Shown: positions 15,729 to 24,690, numbered from the stretch's first letter. The stretch: DNA of 64,000 nt from Candidatus Cryptobacteroides choladohippi (GCA_018065985.1 JAGHSF010000059.1:1-64000); one strand, 5' to 3'. Notes: generated by a model from the letters alone, not told the origin. A program made the numbers and translations.

Positions 15729-16673
15729 ATGGAACTCGCAATCTGGATCGCCGTAGGTGCGGTCGCCCTGATCATCATTCTCTGGTTCTTCCCTGTAGCC
15801 CTCTGGTTCCAGGCCCTTCTTTCCGGTGTTCACATCTCGCTTATCCAACTCGTTCTCATGCGCTGGAGAGGCGTGAACCCCAAGACCATAGTCATGGCCA
15901 TGATCATGGGAACGAAGGCCGGCCTCAAGCTGCGCTCGAACGAGCTCGAGGCACATTATCTGGCAAAAGGTAACGTCAACAAGGTAGTGATGGCCCTCAT
16001 ATCGGCCAACAAGGCCAACATCAACCTCGACTTCCAGAGTGCAACCGCAATCGACCTTGCAGGCCGCGACGTGCTCGAGGCCGTGCAGATGTCGGTCAAT
16101 CCCAAGGTCATCGACACTCCTCCCGTGACAGCTGTGGCCAAGGACGGCATCCAACTCATCGCGAAGGCGCGCGTAACCGTGCGTACCAATATCAAGCAGC
16201 TGGTCGGTGGCTCCGGCGAAGAAACAGTGATAGCCCGTGTAGGCGAGGGCATCGTCTCTTCGATCGGTTCGGCAGAGAGCCACAAGATGGTTCTCGAGAA
16301 CCCCGACAGCATCTCCAAGCTCGTGCTCAACAAGGGCCTTGATGCAGGAACGGCATTCGAGATCCTCTCGATCGACATAGCCGACATCGATGTCGGCAAG
16401 AACATCGGCGCCGTGCTTCAGATGGACCAGGCCGAGGCTGACAAGAATATCGCCCAGGCCCGCGCCGAGGAGCGCCGTGCAATGGCTGTTGCCCAGGAGC
16501 AGGAGATGAAGGCGAAGGCCCAGGAGGCCCGCGCACGCGTGATCGAGGCCGAGGCTCAGGTTCCCCTCGCAATGGCGGAGGCCTTCCGCTCAGGCAATCT
16601 CGGTGTCATGGACTACTACCGCATGAAGAACATCCAGGCCGACACCGACATGCGTGAGAACATCGCCAAATAA
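15729..16673 (+). CDS. floA: Flotillin-like protein FloA
   Basis: A 314-residue SPFH-type scaffold protein close to the Bacillus FloA (YqfA) length. It has an N-terminal hydrophobic hairpin (about residues 5-40) that anchors it to the inner membrane, and a family core with [16 protein letters not shown]. The Ala/Glu-rich coiled region (about 235-290) includes [19 protein letters not shown]. Flotillins organise membrane microdomains and affect fluidity and protein oligomerisation. The gene sits three bases after NfeD in one operon. A second flotillin of the other class lies at 23.3 kb. Confidence 0.92.
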   Translation: MELAIWIAVGAVALIIILWFFPVALWFQALLSGVHISLIQLVLMRWRGVNPKTIVMAMIMGTKAGLKLRSNELEAHYLAKGNVNKVVMALISANKANINLDFQSATAIDLAGRDVLEAVQMSVNPKVIDTPPVTAVAKDGIQLIAKARVTVRTNIKQLVGGSGEETVIARVGEGIVSSIGSAESHKMVLENPDSISKLVLNKGLDAGTAFEILSIDIADIDVGKNIGAVLQMDQAEADKNIAQARAEERRAMAVAQEQEMKAKAQEARARVIEAEAQVPLAMAEAFRSGNLGVMDYYRMKNIQADTDMRENIAK

Positions 16674-16727
16674 AGGATATTGTCTGCTTTGCGAAGGTCA
16701 TGGCCTTCCTGTCAGGCAGCGCGCGTC

Positions 16728-18626
16728 TTACCTGCAGTACCTGTCGGAATCCTTGATCAGGCTCTCGACGGCAACGCGGAGGCCCGAGGTTTCGTCGGCC
16801 ATTAGTTCTTCCAGGTTGAAATGGATGCGGAACTTCCAGTGATTCTGGGGGTTGGCCGGGAAATTGATGCGCTCGCACATGCAGTCGGGATTCCGGAACC
16901 CGCCGTCGAGTGCAACCCAGTCCTGAATGGGGAAGACTGCCAGCATGGATGCCGATTTCAGGTGGTCCCAGAGTATGCGGCGTATCTCCCATGGCTCGGG
17001 ATCCCCCTTGCCTTCCTCTGCCTTCTGCATCCGCAGGGTGGGCATGTCGTGGTTTGAGCTGGCACAGACGCTCAGGTACGGCCAGGGGCGTCCCTTGTCC
17101 ATGTTTGCCATCTCGAAGGAGAGAATCCTTTCGTGTTCCATGACCACAGGTACGCAGTCGGGAACCATTCCCAGGTCCTCACCGCAGGCGAGCATGCCTG
17201 TCGCGCCCAGAAGCTCGGGCAGTTTGTGCTCCGCGTTCCGTTTCCAGAACGATTCGTGGCGGTGGTAGAAGAAATCGGTGTACAGTTCCTCGAAACGCCA
17301 TCTCTGCCAGTCCTCAAGGCCGGACTTGTCGGGGGTGATGAGCGGCTGGTACATGCCGGGATGGCGCGGGTCCTCATGGAAAAGGCCCTCCAGCGGCAGT
17401 CCGCGGTCGAGAATCTCCTGGCGGCTGTAAGGCATTGCGGGGTTGAAGTGGCCGTACTGGCCGCTTGAACATTCTGCGGGAATCTCCCAGATGCGGAAGA
17501 ATCCCAGGATATGGTCGATGCGGAATGCGTCGAAGTACCGGCTCATCTTGCGCAGGCGCGCCTTCCACCATGCGTAGTCGTCCTTGGCCATCTCCTCCCA
17601 GTTGTATGTGGGGAATCCCCAGTTCTGGCCGTCCGCGCTGAAGAAATCCGGGGGTGCTCCGGTACTTGAATCAAGGTTGAAGAGCTCGGGATGCCTGTAG
17701 GCCTCGGCGCTGTCGGCGCTGACTCCTATGGGGAGGTCTCCCTTGAACGAGATGCCCTTGGAGCGGGCGTAGTCCACCTCTTCGGAAAGCTGCCTGTCGA
17801 GGTGGAACTGCATCCAGGCATAGTATTCTGTCTCAAGCTTGTCCCGGCGTGCGCAGAACTCGCAGTACTCGCCAAGCCACTCGCTGTTCTCCCTGGAGAA
17901 CTTCTTGAACGCGGCACCGGCAAGGTCCTTTGCGCCCTGGGCCTCGAAGGCCTTGCGTATGTAGGCCATCTTCCTCGCGAACACCAGGGGGTAGTCGATT
18001 TCCTTGAGGGCGTTGAGTTCCCTGCGCTCCTTCCTGAAAGCGGCGGTCTCCCTGATCCCTATGCCCTGCAGGTTGATGTACATGGGATTGAGGGCGAAAG
18101 TGGACACCGGGCTGTAGGGGTATGAATCGGCCCAGCCGCCGTTGCGGGTGGTGTCGTTGATGGGCAGGAGCTGTATCATGCACTGACCTGTGGCAGCGGC
18201 CCAGTCCACCAGCGGGCGGAGGTCCTTGAACTCACCAATGCCGAAGTCCTTTTCGGTCCTGAGCGAGAATATGGGAACGGCAGTTCCGGCTCCGCGGAAG
18301 CCCGGACGGTCGAACATCGCGGCCTGGTGCTCCCTGGGGAAGGGACATCCGGCTATGGGGCAGTCGATCCATGCGTCTTCGCAGAGGATTTCCTTCGCGC
18401 CTGCCTCGGCCTTGCGGCTGTGGTGCTTCCATTCGGTGCGGCGGATGAGCCCGTCGGCCATTACCACGTATGTGTAGTCCTTGAGGTCGGCTGCGGTGCA
18501 CCTGGGCAGTCTCACTGTCCAGATGCCCCCCTCGTTCCATGCCATGGGATACTTCACGTCCCTGGAAATCAGGCACAGGCTCTCGCCCCAGGAGGTCTGG
18601 TAGTTTATCTTGAACGTTGCTTTCAT
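16728..18626 (-). CDS. malQ: 4-alpha-glucanotransferase, GH77
   Basis: A cytoplasmic GH77 enzyme that transfers maltodextrin units during starch or glycogen use. The track start at 18641 is a TTG inside the promoter; the ATG at 18626 (MKATFKINYQTSWGE) is preferred and gives 632 residues. Residues of about 1-110 resemble one CBM20 starch-binding module. The catalytic domain shows YSPVSTFALNPMYINL, the nucleophile Asp in FRIDHILGFFRIWEIP and the acid/base Glu in ACGEDLGMVPD. As I recall, Bacteroides MalQ proteins are longer and carry two CBM20 modules, so this is a compact form. Neighbours are unrelated. Confidence 0.93.
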   Translation of the reverse strand: MKATFKINYQTSWGESLCLISRDVKYPMAWNEGGIWTVRLPRCTAADLKDYTYVVMADGLIRRTEWKHHSRKAEAGAKEILCEDAWIDCPIAGCPFPREHQAAMFDRPGFRGAGTAVPIFSLRTEKDFGIGEFKDLRPLVDWAAATGQCMIQLLPINDTTRNGGWADSYPYSPVSTFALNPMYINLQGIGIRETAAFRKERRELNALKEIDYPLVFARKMAYIRKAFEAQGAKDLAGAAFKKFSRENSEWLGEYCEFCARRDKLETEYYAWMQFHLDRQLSEEVDYARSKGISFKGDLPIGVSADSAEAYRHPELFNLDSSTGAPPDFFSADGQNWGFPTYNWEEMAKDDYAWWKARLRKMSRYFDAFRIDHILGFFRIWEIPAECSSGQYGHFNPAMPYSRQEILDRGLPLEGLFHEDPRHPGMYQPLITPDKSGLEDWQRWRFEELYTDFFYHRHESFWKRNAEHKLPELLGATGMLACGEDLGMVPDCVPVVMEHERILSFEMANMDKGRPWPYLSVCASSNHDMPTLRMQKAEEGKGDPEPWEIRRILWDHLKSASMLAVFPIQDWVALDGGFRNPDCMCERINFPANPQNHWKFRIHFNLEELMADETSGLRVAVESLIKDSDRYCR

Positions 18627-18638
18627 ATCGATTTTGTG

Positions 18639-18646
18639 CAAAGATA
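18639..18646 (-). promoter_or_regulatory. malQ: malQ -7 box
   Basis: TATCTTTG on the minus strand ends 12 bases before the malQ ATG at 18626. The mRNA should have a leader of only about six bases. Confidence 0.6.
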
Positions 18647-18667
18647 CTTGAAATTCCTCAGCTGTGT

Positions 18668-19057
18668 CTACAGATCCCCGTAGACGGGCAGCGTCTGCTG
18701 CGGCGTGAAGACGCCGTTTACCTTTTTATATAGGAAAGTCTTTGTTCCGTTGGTGACTATGAGCCAGCGTACGCCGAGCACGGCATTGTAGCGCATGGCC
18801 TGTTCCAGCACGGCGGAGCTCAGTTCCACTTCCGGGCGCTTGCACTCCACGACCGCCAGCGGCCGGGCCTCTCGGCTCCATACGAGAATGTCGGCGCGGT
18901 ATGTCTTCTGTCCGAAGGACAGGGAAGCTTCGCTCATCATCATGTGCTCCGGCACCGCCATCGTGTCCCTGAGCACGCCGATGAACCACTGCCGCACCCT
19001 CTCCTCGGGGGTTGCAGCCACCATCTTCTTCCTAAGCGGGTCCCAGTATTGCTCCAT
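18668..19057 (-). CDS. Orphan HsdR N-terminal-domain protein
   Basis: A 129-residue protein resembling the N-terminal nuclease-like domain of type I restriction HsdR subunits (HSDR_N_2 type). Visible features are TPEERVRQWF near residue 16 and the PD-(D/E)xK-like core in YRADILVWS followed by LAVVECKRPEV. The track start at 19261 lies in the opposite gene. The ATG at 19057 is preferred because TATATTTG ends seven bases upstream of it. No helicase, methylase or specificity gene is nearby, so it is not a restriction system. Such stand-alone proteins are common in Bacteroidetes and have no firm function. Confidence 0.78.
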   Translation of the reverse strand: MEQYWDPLRKKMVAATPEERVRQWFIGVLRDTMAVPEHMMMSEASLSFGQKTYRADILVWSREARPLAVVECKRPEVELSSAVLEQAMRYNAVLGVRWLIVTNGTKTFLYKKVNGVFTPQQTLPVYGDL

Positions 19058-19063
19058 GATGCA

Positions 19064-19092
19064 CAAATATAGGTCAAAATAGATTATCTTTG
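19064..19092. promoter_or_regulatory. Back-to-back promoters of the HsdR-N gene and maf
   Basis: The 43-base gap carries TATATTTG on the minus strand (19064..19071) and TATCTTTG on the plus strand (19085..19092). The boxes end six and eight bases before the respective ATGs, so both mRNAs should be nearly leaderless. The upstream regions of the two promoters must overlap. Confidence 0.65.
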
Positions 19093-19100
19093 CTGCCCGT

Positions 19101-19670
19101 ATGGCAAAAAGAATAATACTCGCAAGCAATTCTCCGCGCCGCAGGGAGCTCCTGAAGGGCCTTGACGTGGAGTTTACCGTCGATACAGGCAACACTTTCG
19201 AGGAGCAGTTCGCCCCTGACACACCGCACGAGCAGGTTCCGGCCTTGATGTCGGTGGGCAAGTCGCACGGCTTTCACCGCCCTTTGGAGGATGACGAGAT
19301 CCTCATCACATCGGATACCATGGTCCTGCTTGACAAGGCCATAATGGGCAAGCCGCACTCCCGTGAGGAGGCGCTTGCCATGCTCCGTTCCCTGTCAGGC
19401 AAAACCCACGAGGTCATCAGCGCCGTGACCATACGCGACGTCCGCAGGGAGGAGACCTTTTCCGATGTTACCAGGGTCTCTTTCAGGGAGATGGAACAAT
19501 CTGAGCTCGAGTATTACGTGGATACCTACAAGCCCTATGACAAGGCTGGCGCATATGCCATCCAGGAATGGATAGGTTACACAGGCATCACGGGCATCGA
19601 AGGCTCATACTTCAATGTCATGGGATTCCCGGTACACCGTGTGGCTGAGGAGCTGAAGAAATTTCTCTAG
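19101..19670 (+). CDS. maf: Maf-family nucleotide pyrophosphatase
   Basis: A 189-residue cytoplasmic enzyme that hydrolyses non-canonical or modified nucleoside triphosphates to monophosphates. The family start ILASNSPRRRELLKGL is present. Also visible are SDTMVLLDKAIMGKP, the catalytic Asp region with its Lys, and YAIQEWIGYTGITGIEGSYFNVMG near the C-terminus. Length is typical. It ends four bases into the convergent flavoprotein gene. Confidence 0.95.
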   Translation: MAKRIILASNSPRRRELLKGLDVEFTVDTGNTFEEQFAPDTPHEQVPALMSVGKSHGFHRPLEDDEILITSDTMVLLDKAIMGKPHSREEALAMLRSLSGKTHEVISAVTIRDVRREETFSDVTRVSFREMEQSELEYYVDTYKPYDKAGAYAIQEWIGYTGITGIEGSYFNVMGFPVHRVAEELKKFL

Positions 19671-20860
19671 AAACTGCGGGCCACCACCATGGCGCAGCTC
19701 CAGGCTGCCTGAAGGTTGAATCCACCCGTAATCGCATCCAAGTCAAGAACTTCCCCGGCAAAGTAGAGCCCGGGGTATTTTTTGCTCTCCAGTGTGCCGA
19801 GATTCACTTCCTGGAGCGAAACGCCTCCGCAGGTCACAAATTCCGCCTTGAAGTGGCAGCGGCCTGCAATCTCGTAGGCATCAGCGGTAAGGGCGCCGAC
19901 GAGTCTGTTTGCGCCTTTGCTGCCCAGTTCCGTCCATATGATATCCTCCCTCAGGCCTGCACGTCCGATAATATGCTGCCAGAGGCGGGCGCTGAGCCCG
20001 TCAGGAGTTACGTTTGCAACCCTTTTCTTTCCGTTCTGCCTTGCGGACTCCGACAGGAATGACCGGGCCTGATCCTCGCTCCACCCTGTCCAGTTTATCA
20101 TCAGCGTGCCTTTGTATCCGTTGCCGGCAAGGTGGCGTGCCGCGTACGAGCTCAGCTTGAGCGTTGCCGGGCCGCTGACGCCCCAGTCGGTCAGCAGCAG
20201 GGTGCCGGAAGCCCTGAACGGTGTGCCGGCAAGAGACAGGATGGCGTCCGGGGCCAGCGCTCCCATAAGCGAGCGAAGTCCGTCGTTATCGATCTTAAGG
20301 GTGAACAGCGACGGTACCGGCTTCTCGATCTGCAGTTCCAGCGGTTCCAGAAGTTTCAGAGCCCCGCCGCCTGTGGTGATCACCACTGAATCGGCCCTGA
20401 AGGGCCCTGCGGAGGTATCGAGCCTGAACCCTCCTTCCTCAGCGTATACCGCGCCGACCTTTGCGCCGCATCTGAGTTCCACACCAAGATGGCGCATGCG
20501 GTTCTCGAGAGTGCGTACGATCTGCATCGCATCCTGACTTTTCGGGAACACGCACCGGTCTTCCTGTATCACATACTGGACGCCTTCGCGCTGGAACCAG
20601 TCCATGGTGTCACGGTTGCTGAACACGCGAAGAGCGCGCTTCATGAGCTGTGCTCCTCTGGGGTATGCCTCCTCCAGACGTCCGACGTCTTCGAACGAAT
20701 TTGTGAAGTTGCATCTGCCGCCTCCCGTGATGGCGACTTTGGCCAGAGGCCTGGCCCCGGACTCCAGCACGGTGACCTGCAGTTCCGGTTTTCTGCGCTT
20801 GATTTCTATCGCGCAAAAGCATCCTGCGGCCCCGGCTCCTATGATAATTACGTTGCTCAT
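19667..20860 (-). CDS. YhiN/HI0933-type FAD-dependent oxidoreductase
   Basis: A 397-residue flavoprotein of the HI0933 family. The FAD-binding Rossmann motif IIGAGAAGCFCAIEIKRR is at the N-terminus. GGGRCNFTN (about residues 47-55) is the family hallmark. The C-terminus has CGGVSLQEVNLGTLESKKYPGLYFAGEVLD followed by GGFNLQAAWSCA, which closes the FAD site. The substrate of this family is not established. The start at 20860 is supported by TAAATTTG ending seven bases upstream, which implies a leaderless message. Confidence 0.92.
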   Translation of the reverse strand: MSNVIIIGAGAAGCFCAIEIKRRKPELQVTVLESGARPLAKVAITGGGRCNFTNSFEDVGRLEEAYPRGAQLMKRALRVFSNRDTMDWFQREGVQYVIQEDRCVFPKSQDAMQIVRTLENRMRHLGVELRCGAKVGAVYAEEGGFRLDTSAGPFRADSVVITTGGGALKLLEPLELQIEKPVPSLFTLKIDNDGLRSLMGALAPDAILSLAGTPFRASGTLLLTDWGVSGPATLKLSSYAARHLAGNGYKGTLMINWTGWSEDQARSFLSESARQNGKKRVANVTPDGLSARLWQHIIGRAGLREDIIWTELGSKGANRLVGALTADAYEIAGRCHFKAEFVTCGGVSLQEVNLGTLESKKYPGLYFAGEVLDLDAITGGFNLQAAWSCAMVVARSF

Positions 20861-20867
20861 CAGCTTG

Positions 20868-20899
20868 CAAATTTATAAAAACGCAAGTAAAACTACTTG
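20868..20899 (-). promoter_or_regulatory. YhiN promoter with palindrome
   Basis: TAAATTTG (20868..20875) is the -7 box. Immediately upstream is the palindrome CAAGTA-AAAC-TACTTG (20884..20899), inside the promoter spacer where a repressor could act. No -33 TTG is clear. Confidence 0.5.
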
Positions 20900-20986
20900 A
20901 TTTGCCCTGGTAAGAAGGCAGATAATGCACTATATTTATGACAAATGACTAATTTTACTGTGCAGTTTTGAATAAATAAGGGAACA

Positions 20987-20999
20987 GGTGACAGTCACC
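20987..20999. promoter_or_regulatory. Short perfect palindrome upstream of the TPR-LuxR gene
   Basis: GGTGAC-A-GTCACC is a perfect six-base inverted repeat about 90 bases before the start of the LuxR-type regulator gene. TATATTTA, one base off a -7 box, lies near 20931. It may be an operator, but a chance occurrence cannot be excluded. Confidence 0.3.
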
Positions 21000-21088
21000 G
21001 GCCATCATGCATGGGTAACTGTGGTGTGGTTGTTGCTTAAGCCGGGTGGTCAATACTCTCTGGCTGTTGCCTGTCCTCTTGTTTAATT

Positions 21089-22519
21089 ATGAAGAAGAAG
21101 GTACTTGTCATATTGATTCTTGCCTTGTCGTGCCATGCTCTCATGGCGCGGGATTCCCGTTTGAACAAGGCGGACTCTCTTTTCAATGCCGGCAAGTTCA
21201 AGGAGGTCATACAGATTTCAGAAAAGTTGGCTGAAGAAGCAGAAACAGCTGGTGATACCAATACTTATATGATGGCATTGTGCCTTGCCGGCAGATCCTA
21301 TTTTGCATTGGGAGATGAACAGAAGGCGAGCGATTACTGCTTCAGTTGTTTTAACAGATGTGTTAAAACCAAGGTTTTTATTTCCCAGAAGATTCCTGAA
21401 ATCGGTTTCATGCGTGCATCACTTTCCTCAGCATCGAAGGTCTACAGGGCAAGCGGTGAATATGACGAGGCCGAGCAGTATCTGCTGCGCTGTATCAAGA
21501 TCGAAGAGGCTCTCTATGACGAGATCACACTTGCCATCCGATACGGCAATCTGGCCGATCTGTATATTGACAGTGGTAGATATGACGAAGCTCTCTCCGC
21601 TCTCCAGAAAGCCAGGACATATACGCGTGATAATGATAATCGCGTTTGGTGCATACTGGGATACAGTTCCGGCCGCTGTTTCGAGGCCATGGGAGATTCC
21701 CTTGCTGCTGAGAAATGTTACAGGGATGCTCTCGATAAATTTTTTCACAGAAAGGATCTTTACGACAACCTGTTTGCTCCTAACTTTCTGATGAAGCTTG
21801 CGGCTTACGAGATGGATCATGGCAATCGTGAAAAGTCTTTGGAGTTGTACGGGCTCGTTGCAGAATTGAATTCCTCATACTATGTAAATCCGTCGTCATG
21901 TCTTGAAGCATGCAGTATTCTGGCCGAACAGTATAAGGGAGAGGATGATGCTCTCAGCGCCAAGTATGCTGCCATTGCAGATTCGCTGGCGTTCTATCCT
22001 CACCTTAAGCAGCTGTCTGACGACATTGCATTGTATTACGTAGACTTCCCCAAAAAGGAGCGTGAGCAGATAATCAGGAATCAGCATCTTCGCCTTTCGC
22101 TTGTGATGAGTCTGCTTCTGCTCGTGATTGTGGCTCTTATTGCCATCATCTCCCGTTACAGGAACCTGAAGGAGATAGCCAGGATTCGTGAAGAACAGAA
22201 CGAGGCCCTTCGCAAGGCAAACGAGCAGAAGGAACAGCTTCTCGAGATTTCAAAGGCTATTGCCGACAAGCGTGTGCGCAGCGAGGTGTCCCGCATCGCC
22301 TCTGAAATCGGCAAGGATGGCGACGTGAAGCTTACAAAGCGTGAGAGCGAGATAGCAGCACTCATTGCCGACGGCCTTCTCAACAAGGAGATCGCCGACC
22401 ATCTGAACATCAGCGTGCGTACTGTGGAGTTTCACCGCAACGCCATATACCGCAAACTGGGCATCAACAATGCCGTGGAACTGATGAATTATATGAAGGA
22501 AATTAATAGCGATACTTAA
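21089..22519 (+). CDS. Membrane-anchored TPR regulator with LuxR HTH
   Basis: A 476-residue one-component regulator. A signal sequence (about 1-20) is followed by a periplasmic TPR array (about 25-300). A single membrane span, LSLVMSLLLLVIVALIAIISRY, lies near 345-365. A charged coiled coil comes next (about 370-400), then a LuxR/GerE helix-turn-helix at the C-terminus (KRESEIAALIADGLLNKEIA then NISVRTVEFHRNAIYRKLGI). The layout suggests a periplasmic TPR sensor that controls a cytoplasmic DNA-binding domain. This architecture is common in Bacteroidetes. Targets are not visible. It is monocistronic, with a terminator 30 bases downstream. Confidence 0.9.
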   Translation: MKKKVLVILILALSCHALMARDSRLNKADSLFNAGKFKEVIQISEKLAEEAETAGDTNTYMMALCLAGRSYFALGDEQKASDYCFSCFNRCVKTKVFISQKIPEIGFMRASLSSASKVYRASGEYDEAEQYLLRCIKIEEALYDEITLAIRYGNLADLYIDSGRYDEALSALQKARTYTRDNDNRVWCILGYSSGRCFEAMGDSLAAEKCYRDALDKFFHRKDLYDNLFAPNFLMKLAAYEMDHGNREKSLELYGLVAELNSSYYVNPSSCLEACSILAEQYKGEDDALSAKYAAIADSLAFYPHLKQLSDDIALYYVDFPKKEREQIIRNQHLRLSLVMSLLLLVIVALIAIISRYRNLKEIARIREEQNEALRKANEQKEQLLEISKAIADKRVRSEVSRIASEIGKDGDVKLTKRESEIAALIADGLLNKEIADHLNISVRTVEFHRNAIYRKLGINNAVELMNYMKEINSDT

Positions 22520-22548
22520 CCTACTGAACATATATCACAAATAACAGC

Positions 22549-22580
22549 AAACGGCAGGCCGAGAGGTCTGCCGTTTACAT
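22549..22580 (+). terminator. Terminator after the TPR-LuxR gene
   Basis: AAACGGCAG and CTGCCGTTT form a nine-base-pair stem extended by an inner CC/GG. It is followed by ACATTTTG. Confidence 0.75.
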
Positions 22581-22602
22581 TTTGCGAAAAATTATAAAAA
22601 AA

Positions 22603-22633
22603 TTGTTGTTTTACGATAAATTTTATATATTTG
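22603..22633 (+). promoter_or_regulatory. Promoter of the second NfeD-flotillin operon
   Basis: TTG at 22603..22605 and TATATTTG at 22626..22633 are separated by 20 bases, an excellent Bacteroidetes housekeeping promoter. The ATG follows 19 bases later. Confidence 0.75.
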
Positions 22634-22652
22634 TGAAAAAATAAGCACAATT

Positions 22653-23261
22653 ATGGTTGAATGGTGGACATCTCTTGGCGTAATGATGAAGGTTCTCTGG
22701 GGCATCACGCTCTCCGCTTCCCTCATCTTTGTAATCCAGTCTGTTATGACTTTTATCGGGGCTGACGCTGACTTCAATGCCGATTTCGATACCGACATTG
22801 ATGGTGGTGGCGCCGACATCGACGGCACCGGCGGTCACTCCGGAATGGGTCTGCTTACATTCCGCAACTTTGTGAACTTCTGCCTCGGCTTCGGCTGGAC
22901 TTCGGTCCTGCTCAAGGAGCAGATTGCTTCCCAGAGCGTTCTCTTCACTGTTGCCGCAATCATCGGCATAGGCCTTGTGGCCATAGTGATGCTGCTCTTC
23001 AAGTGGATAAGCGGCATGCAGGAATCCGGCAACATCGATGTGTTCAAGCAGGCCGTCGACTGCACCGGAAAGGTTTATCTGGCAATCCCTGCCGAGCGCA
23101 AGGGCGAGGGCAAGGTGCAGATCTCAATCAACAATGCCGTGCGCGAGTACAATGCCGTGACTGACGGCAGCGCCCTGCCCACGGGTACCGACATCAGGGT
23201 GGTCGAGGTCGTTTCGGCCAGCACCCTTCTCGTAGAGGAAGTAAACACGTTAATCATCTAA
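22653..23261 (+). CDS. YqiJ/NfeD-like membrane partner of flotillin
   Basis: A 202-residue membrane protein. It has an N-terminal span (about 10-35), an unusual Asp/Gly-rich loop (ADADFNADFDTDIDGGGADI), a probable re-entrant segment and a span at about 97-118. The C-terminal OB-fold-like domain (about 130-202) contains CTGKVYLAIPAERKGEGKV and ends in EVNTLII. This matches the NfeD/YqiJ type encoded next to YqiK flotillins. The flotillin gene follows after four bases, so the two probably form a membrane complex. The acidic loop could bind divalent cations; that is speculation. Confidence 0.8.
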   Translation: MVEWWTSLGVMMKVLWGITLSASLIFVIQSVMTFIGADADFNADFDTDIDGGGADIDGTGGHSGMGLLTFRNFVNFCLGFGWTSVLLKEQIASQSVLFTVAAIIGIGLVAIVMLLFKWISGMQESGNIDVFKQAVDCTGKVYLAIPAERKGEGKVQISINNAVREYNAVTDGSALPTGTDIRVVEVVSASTLLVEEVNTLII

Positions 23262-23265
23262 TAAA

Positions 23266-24687
23266 ATGGACCTTTATCTTATTCTCATTCTCGTGGCAGT
23301 GGTCTTTGTGACCTTCGCCGCCATCCTCGCACGCTACAAGCGCTGCCCTTCTGACAAGATTCTCGTCATCTACGGAAAGACCGGCAGGAACAAGCAGGGC
23401 TCCGCATCCTCGGCGCGATGCATCCACGGTGGTGCATCGTTCATCTGGCCCGTTTTCCAGAGCTATTCCTTCCTTGACCTTACTCCCATAAGCATCGAGT
23501 GCAACCTGACCAACGCGCTGTCAAAGCAGAACATCCGCGTGGATGTGCCCTGCCGCTTCACCGTCGGCATCAGCACCGAGCCCGAGAACATGACAAATGC
23601 CGCCGAGCGTCTGCTCGGTCTCAGGATCGACGACATCAGGGGCATAGCCACCGATATTCTCTTCGGTCAGCTGCGTCTTGTCATTGCCACCATGGATATC
23701 GAGGAGATCAACGCCGACCGCGACAAATTCCTCGCCAACGTCAGCACCAACGTTGAGGCCGAGCTCCGCAAGATAGGCCTCAAGCTCATCAACGTCAACG
23801 TGACCGATATCCGCGACGAGTCAGGCTATATCGAGGCCCTCGGCAAGGAGGCAGCCGCAAAGGCAATCAACGATGCCAAGAAGAGCGTTGCCGAGCAGAA
23901 CCGCTTCGGTGAGATCGGTAAGGCCGAGGCCGACAGGGACAAGGACATCCGTATCGCGGAGACTTCGCGAGATACCCGTATCAAGACCGCCGAGGCCAAC
24001 GCTCTCGCAGTCGAGGGAGAGAATAACTCCAAGATTGCAATTGCCAATTCTGACGCTACCCGTCGTGAGAGGGCCGCTGAGGCAGAGCGTCTTGCAGTTG
24101 CGGCCGAGAAGGTGCAGGCTGCAAAGGCTCTCGAGGAGGCATACAAGTCCGAGCGCGACGCCGAGCTTGCCCGTGCCGAGCGTGAGAAGGCTACACAGCA
24201 GGCCAACATCGTGGTTGCCGCCGAGATCGAGAAGCAGAAGATGATCATCGCAGCCGAGGCTGAGGCCGAGAAGCTCCGCCGCGAGGCCAAGGGTGAGGCT
24301 GACGCCATCTTCGCAAAGATGGATGCGCAGGCTCGCGGTGCCCTGGAGATACTCTCCAAACAGGCCGAAGGTTTCAACCAGCTGGTTGCTGCTGCCGGTG
24401 GTGACGCAAAGGATGCCATCACGATGCTGATTTCCGAGAAGCTGCCCGAACTCGTCAAGACTCAGGTCGAGGCTGTCAAGGGCATCAAGATCGACAAGGT
24501 TACCGTCTGGGATGGCGGCAACTCCAAGGACGGAAAGACGGCTACGTCAAACTTCATCTCTGGCATGATGGGATCCGTTCCCCCTCTCGAAGATCTCTTC
24601 AAGATGGCTGGACTGAGTCTCCCCGGCTACCTCAAAGGTGCCGAAGCCCCCGTTGCAGAGGCTGCCGAAGAAGTCAAGGGAGAGTAA
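23266..24687 (+). CDS. Flotillin (SPFH/Band 7, YqiK/FloT class)
   Basis: A 473-residue flotillin. A short N-terminal membrane segment (about 3-22) is followed by the SPFH domain (about 25-200), with VRVDVPCR-like and KLINVNVTDIRDESGYIEALG motifs. A long Ala/Glu/Lys coiled coil (about 200-360) contains repeated EA-rich segments. The C-terminus has EILSKQAEGFNQLVAAAGGDAKDA. It should form large membrane rings or rafts that organise proteins. It belongs to the animal-flotillin/FloT-like class, unlike FloA at 15.7 kb. The operon continues with an XRE gene four bases downstream. Confidence 0.92.
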   Translation: MDLYLILILVAVVFVTFAAILARYKRCPSDKILVIYGKTGRNKQGSASSARCIHGGASFIWPVFQSYSFLDLTPISIECNLTNALSKQNIRVDVPCRFTVGISTEPENMTNAAERLLGLRIDDIRGIATDILFGQLRLVIATMDIEEINADRDKFLANVSTNVEAELRKIGLKLINVNVTDIRDESGYIEALGKEAAAKAINDAKKSVAEQNRFGEIGKAEADRDKDIRIAETSRDTRIKTAEANALAVEGENNSKIAIANSDATRRERAAEAERLAVAAEKVQAAKALEEAYKSERDAELARAEREKATQQANIVVAAEIEKQKMIIAAEAEAEKLRREAKGEADAIFAKMDAQARGALEILSKQAEGFNQLVAAAGGDAKDAITMLISEKLPELVKTQVEAVKGIKIDKVTVWDGGNSKDGKTATSNFISGMMGSVPPLEDLFKMAGLSLPGYLKGAEAPVAEAAEEVKGE

Positions 24688-24690
24688 AGT

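Noticed and set aside
18668-19057. Type I restriction system
   Set aside because: Only the N-terminal domain is present; no methylase, specificity or helicase gene lies nearby.
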